Below are positions 5,619 through 6,364 of a stretch of 6,364 nucleotides of DNA, piece by piece (the first letter of the stretch is position 1; each line of letters starts with the position of its first letter). The notes beneath the pieces are model-generated. The model was not told the origin of the DNA. It made no database searches and saw only the letters and a program-made list of their open reading frames with translations. A program made the position numbers and the translations under genes. This DNA is from Candidatus Hydrogenedentota bacterium. Lineage in GTDB: Bacteria; Hydrogenedentota; Hydrogenedentia; Hydrogenedentales; SLHB01. The DNA lies in the NCBI GenBank assembly GCA_007118235.1, contig SKRY01000221.1:1-6364 (forward strand), read 5' to 3'.

Positions 5619-6364
5619 ATGGACCTGACAAGACGGCAATTCATGGGAACCAGCGCGGCCGCGGTGGCGGCGGGCGCAATGACAACGAAGACCGTGGTTG
5701 GCGCCAACGACCGCATCCGCATCGCCTTGATCGGCTGCGGTCACCGGGGCCGGATGGTCACCGGCGGCATGATGAGTTTGGGTGCGCAGCTGACCCACCT
5801 CTGTGATCTGCATCCCGAGCGGCTTGAGCAGACGTGGGCGTTTTTGTCCGCGGAGCAGGACGCCGAGCCCCACATGGTCAACAATGCCGAGGAGGTGCTG
5901 GCCTCGGACGAGGTGGACGCCGTGGTCATCGCGACGCCGGACCATTGGCATGCCCCCTTGTCCGTGTGGGCGTGTCAGGCCGGCAAGGACGTGTACGTCG
6001 AGAAGCCTCACACCCACAACATCTTCGAGTGCTGGAAGATGGAGGAAGCCGCGGAGAAGTATGACCGCATCGTGCAGGTGGGCGTCCAATGCCGGTCGGG
6101 GGAGTACGTGAAGGAAGCGCGGAAACGCATTGAGGAAGGCGCGCTGGGCGGGGTCCCCTTCGTGAAGGTGTACAACGTGAAGCCCGGCGGCCCCTTTAAT
6201 CTTGACGAGCCCGGCGATCCCCCCGAGGGTTTTGACTGGAACGAGTGGCTGGGCCCCGTCGCGACGGATTGGCCCTATCACGAACGCCTCTTCCGCGGCG
6301 GCTGGATGCAGTACTGGGATTTCACCGGTGGCGACCTGGCCCTGGACAATCCCCACCAGCTCGA
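5619..6364 (+). CDS. Tat-exported Gfo/Idh/MocA family oxidoreductase, 3' end cut by window
   Basis: NAD(P)-dependent sugar or polyol dehydrogenase-like protein; 248 residues are visible with no stop. Residues 1-28 form a twin-arginine signal (LTRRQFMGTSAAAVAAGA, RR at 5-6). A Rossmann domain follows: strand RIRIALIGCGHRG (32-44) with GxGxxG at 39-44, CDLHPERLE (62-70), VDAVVIATPDHWHAPLS (99-115), and the family EKP motif at 128-130, whose lysine is usually catalytic. The second, beta-sheet domain starts near 155 (VGVQCRS) and contains GFDWNEWLGP (204-213) and TGGDLALDNPHQL (236-248), where relatives carry the substrate-site D/H residues. Full family length is usually about 350-450 residues, so roughly half to two thirds is present. 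ATG 5619 has AAAGGAG (5605-5611) 7 nt upstream and places the Tat motif correctly. The substrate is unknown. Tat export implies a cofactor-bound fold and action outside the cytoplasm. Confidence 0.92.
   Translation, partial: MDLTRRQFMGTSAAAVAAGAMTTKTVVGANDRIRIALIGCGHRGRMVTGGMMSLGAQLTHLCDLHPERLEQTWAFLSAEQDAEPHMVNNAEEVLASDEVDAVVIATPDHWHAPLSVWACQAGKDVYVEKPHTHNIFECWKMEEAAEKYDRIVQVGVQCRSGEYVKEARKRIEEGALGGVPFVKVYNVKPGGPFNLDEPGDPPEGFDWNEWLGPVATDWPYHERLFRGGWMQYWDFTGGDLALDNPHQL

Noticed and set aside
1..6364. CRISPR array, tRNA or rRNA genes, phage or defence genes
   Set aside because: No regularly spaced direct repeats, tRNA-like folds or rRNA motifs were recognised. All well-supported proteins belong to housekeeping or sugar-related families.

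Overview
The window (about 60% G+C by eye) looks like a chromosomal piece from a Gram-negative-type, environmental, uncultured-style bacterium. YidC has the large periplasmic domain typical of diderms. The right side carries exported sugar-active proteins of the kind abundant in Planctomycetota, Hydrogenedentota and related lineages (a Sec-exported BNR/sialidase-like protein and a Tat-exported Gfo/Idh/MocA oxidoreductase). The lineage is an inference and no marker here settles it.

Left two thirds (1-3965, minus strand): the conserved rpmH-rnpA-yidD-yidC-jag cluster, read from right to left. A near-consensus sigma-70 promoter (3936-3965) would start a leader of about 250 nt before rpmH (L34). 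rnpA (RNase P protein) and yidD overlap slightly. An 11-bp hairpin sits between yidD and yidC. jag/khpB follows yidC closely and runs off the left edge only a few residues short of its expected end. These genes make a ribosomal protein, the RNase P protein, the membrane insertase with its small helper, and a KH/R3H RNA-binding protein.

The most unusual point is rpmH/rnpA. The rnpA frame has no ATG, GTG or TTG between the rpmH stop codon and the conserved RnpA core, and it stays open through the whole of rpmH. A single Shine-Dalgarno lies 9 nt before the rpmH GTG and 5 nt before an in-frame ATT for rnpA, so the two candidate starts are 4 nt apart. This resembles the embedded rpmH/rnpA arrangement described for Thermus, here in an unrelated-looking genome and with a non-canonical start.

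Right third (4121-6364, plus strand): a secreted sialidase-like beta-propeller protein, then a 499-nt gap holding a highly symmetric multi-hairpin repeat (about 5238-5478; 13-bp perfect outer inverted repeat enclosing at least five hairpins, flanked by two more), then the 5' part of a Tat-exported Gfo/Idh/MocA oxidoreductase cut by the window edge. The two proteins may both handle carbohydrate outside the cytoplasm, but the structured repeat between them argues against a simple two-gene operon.
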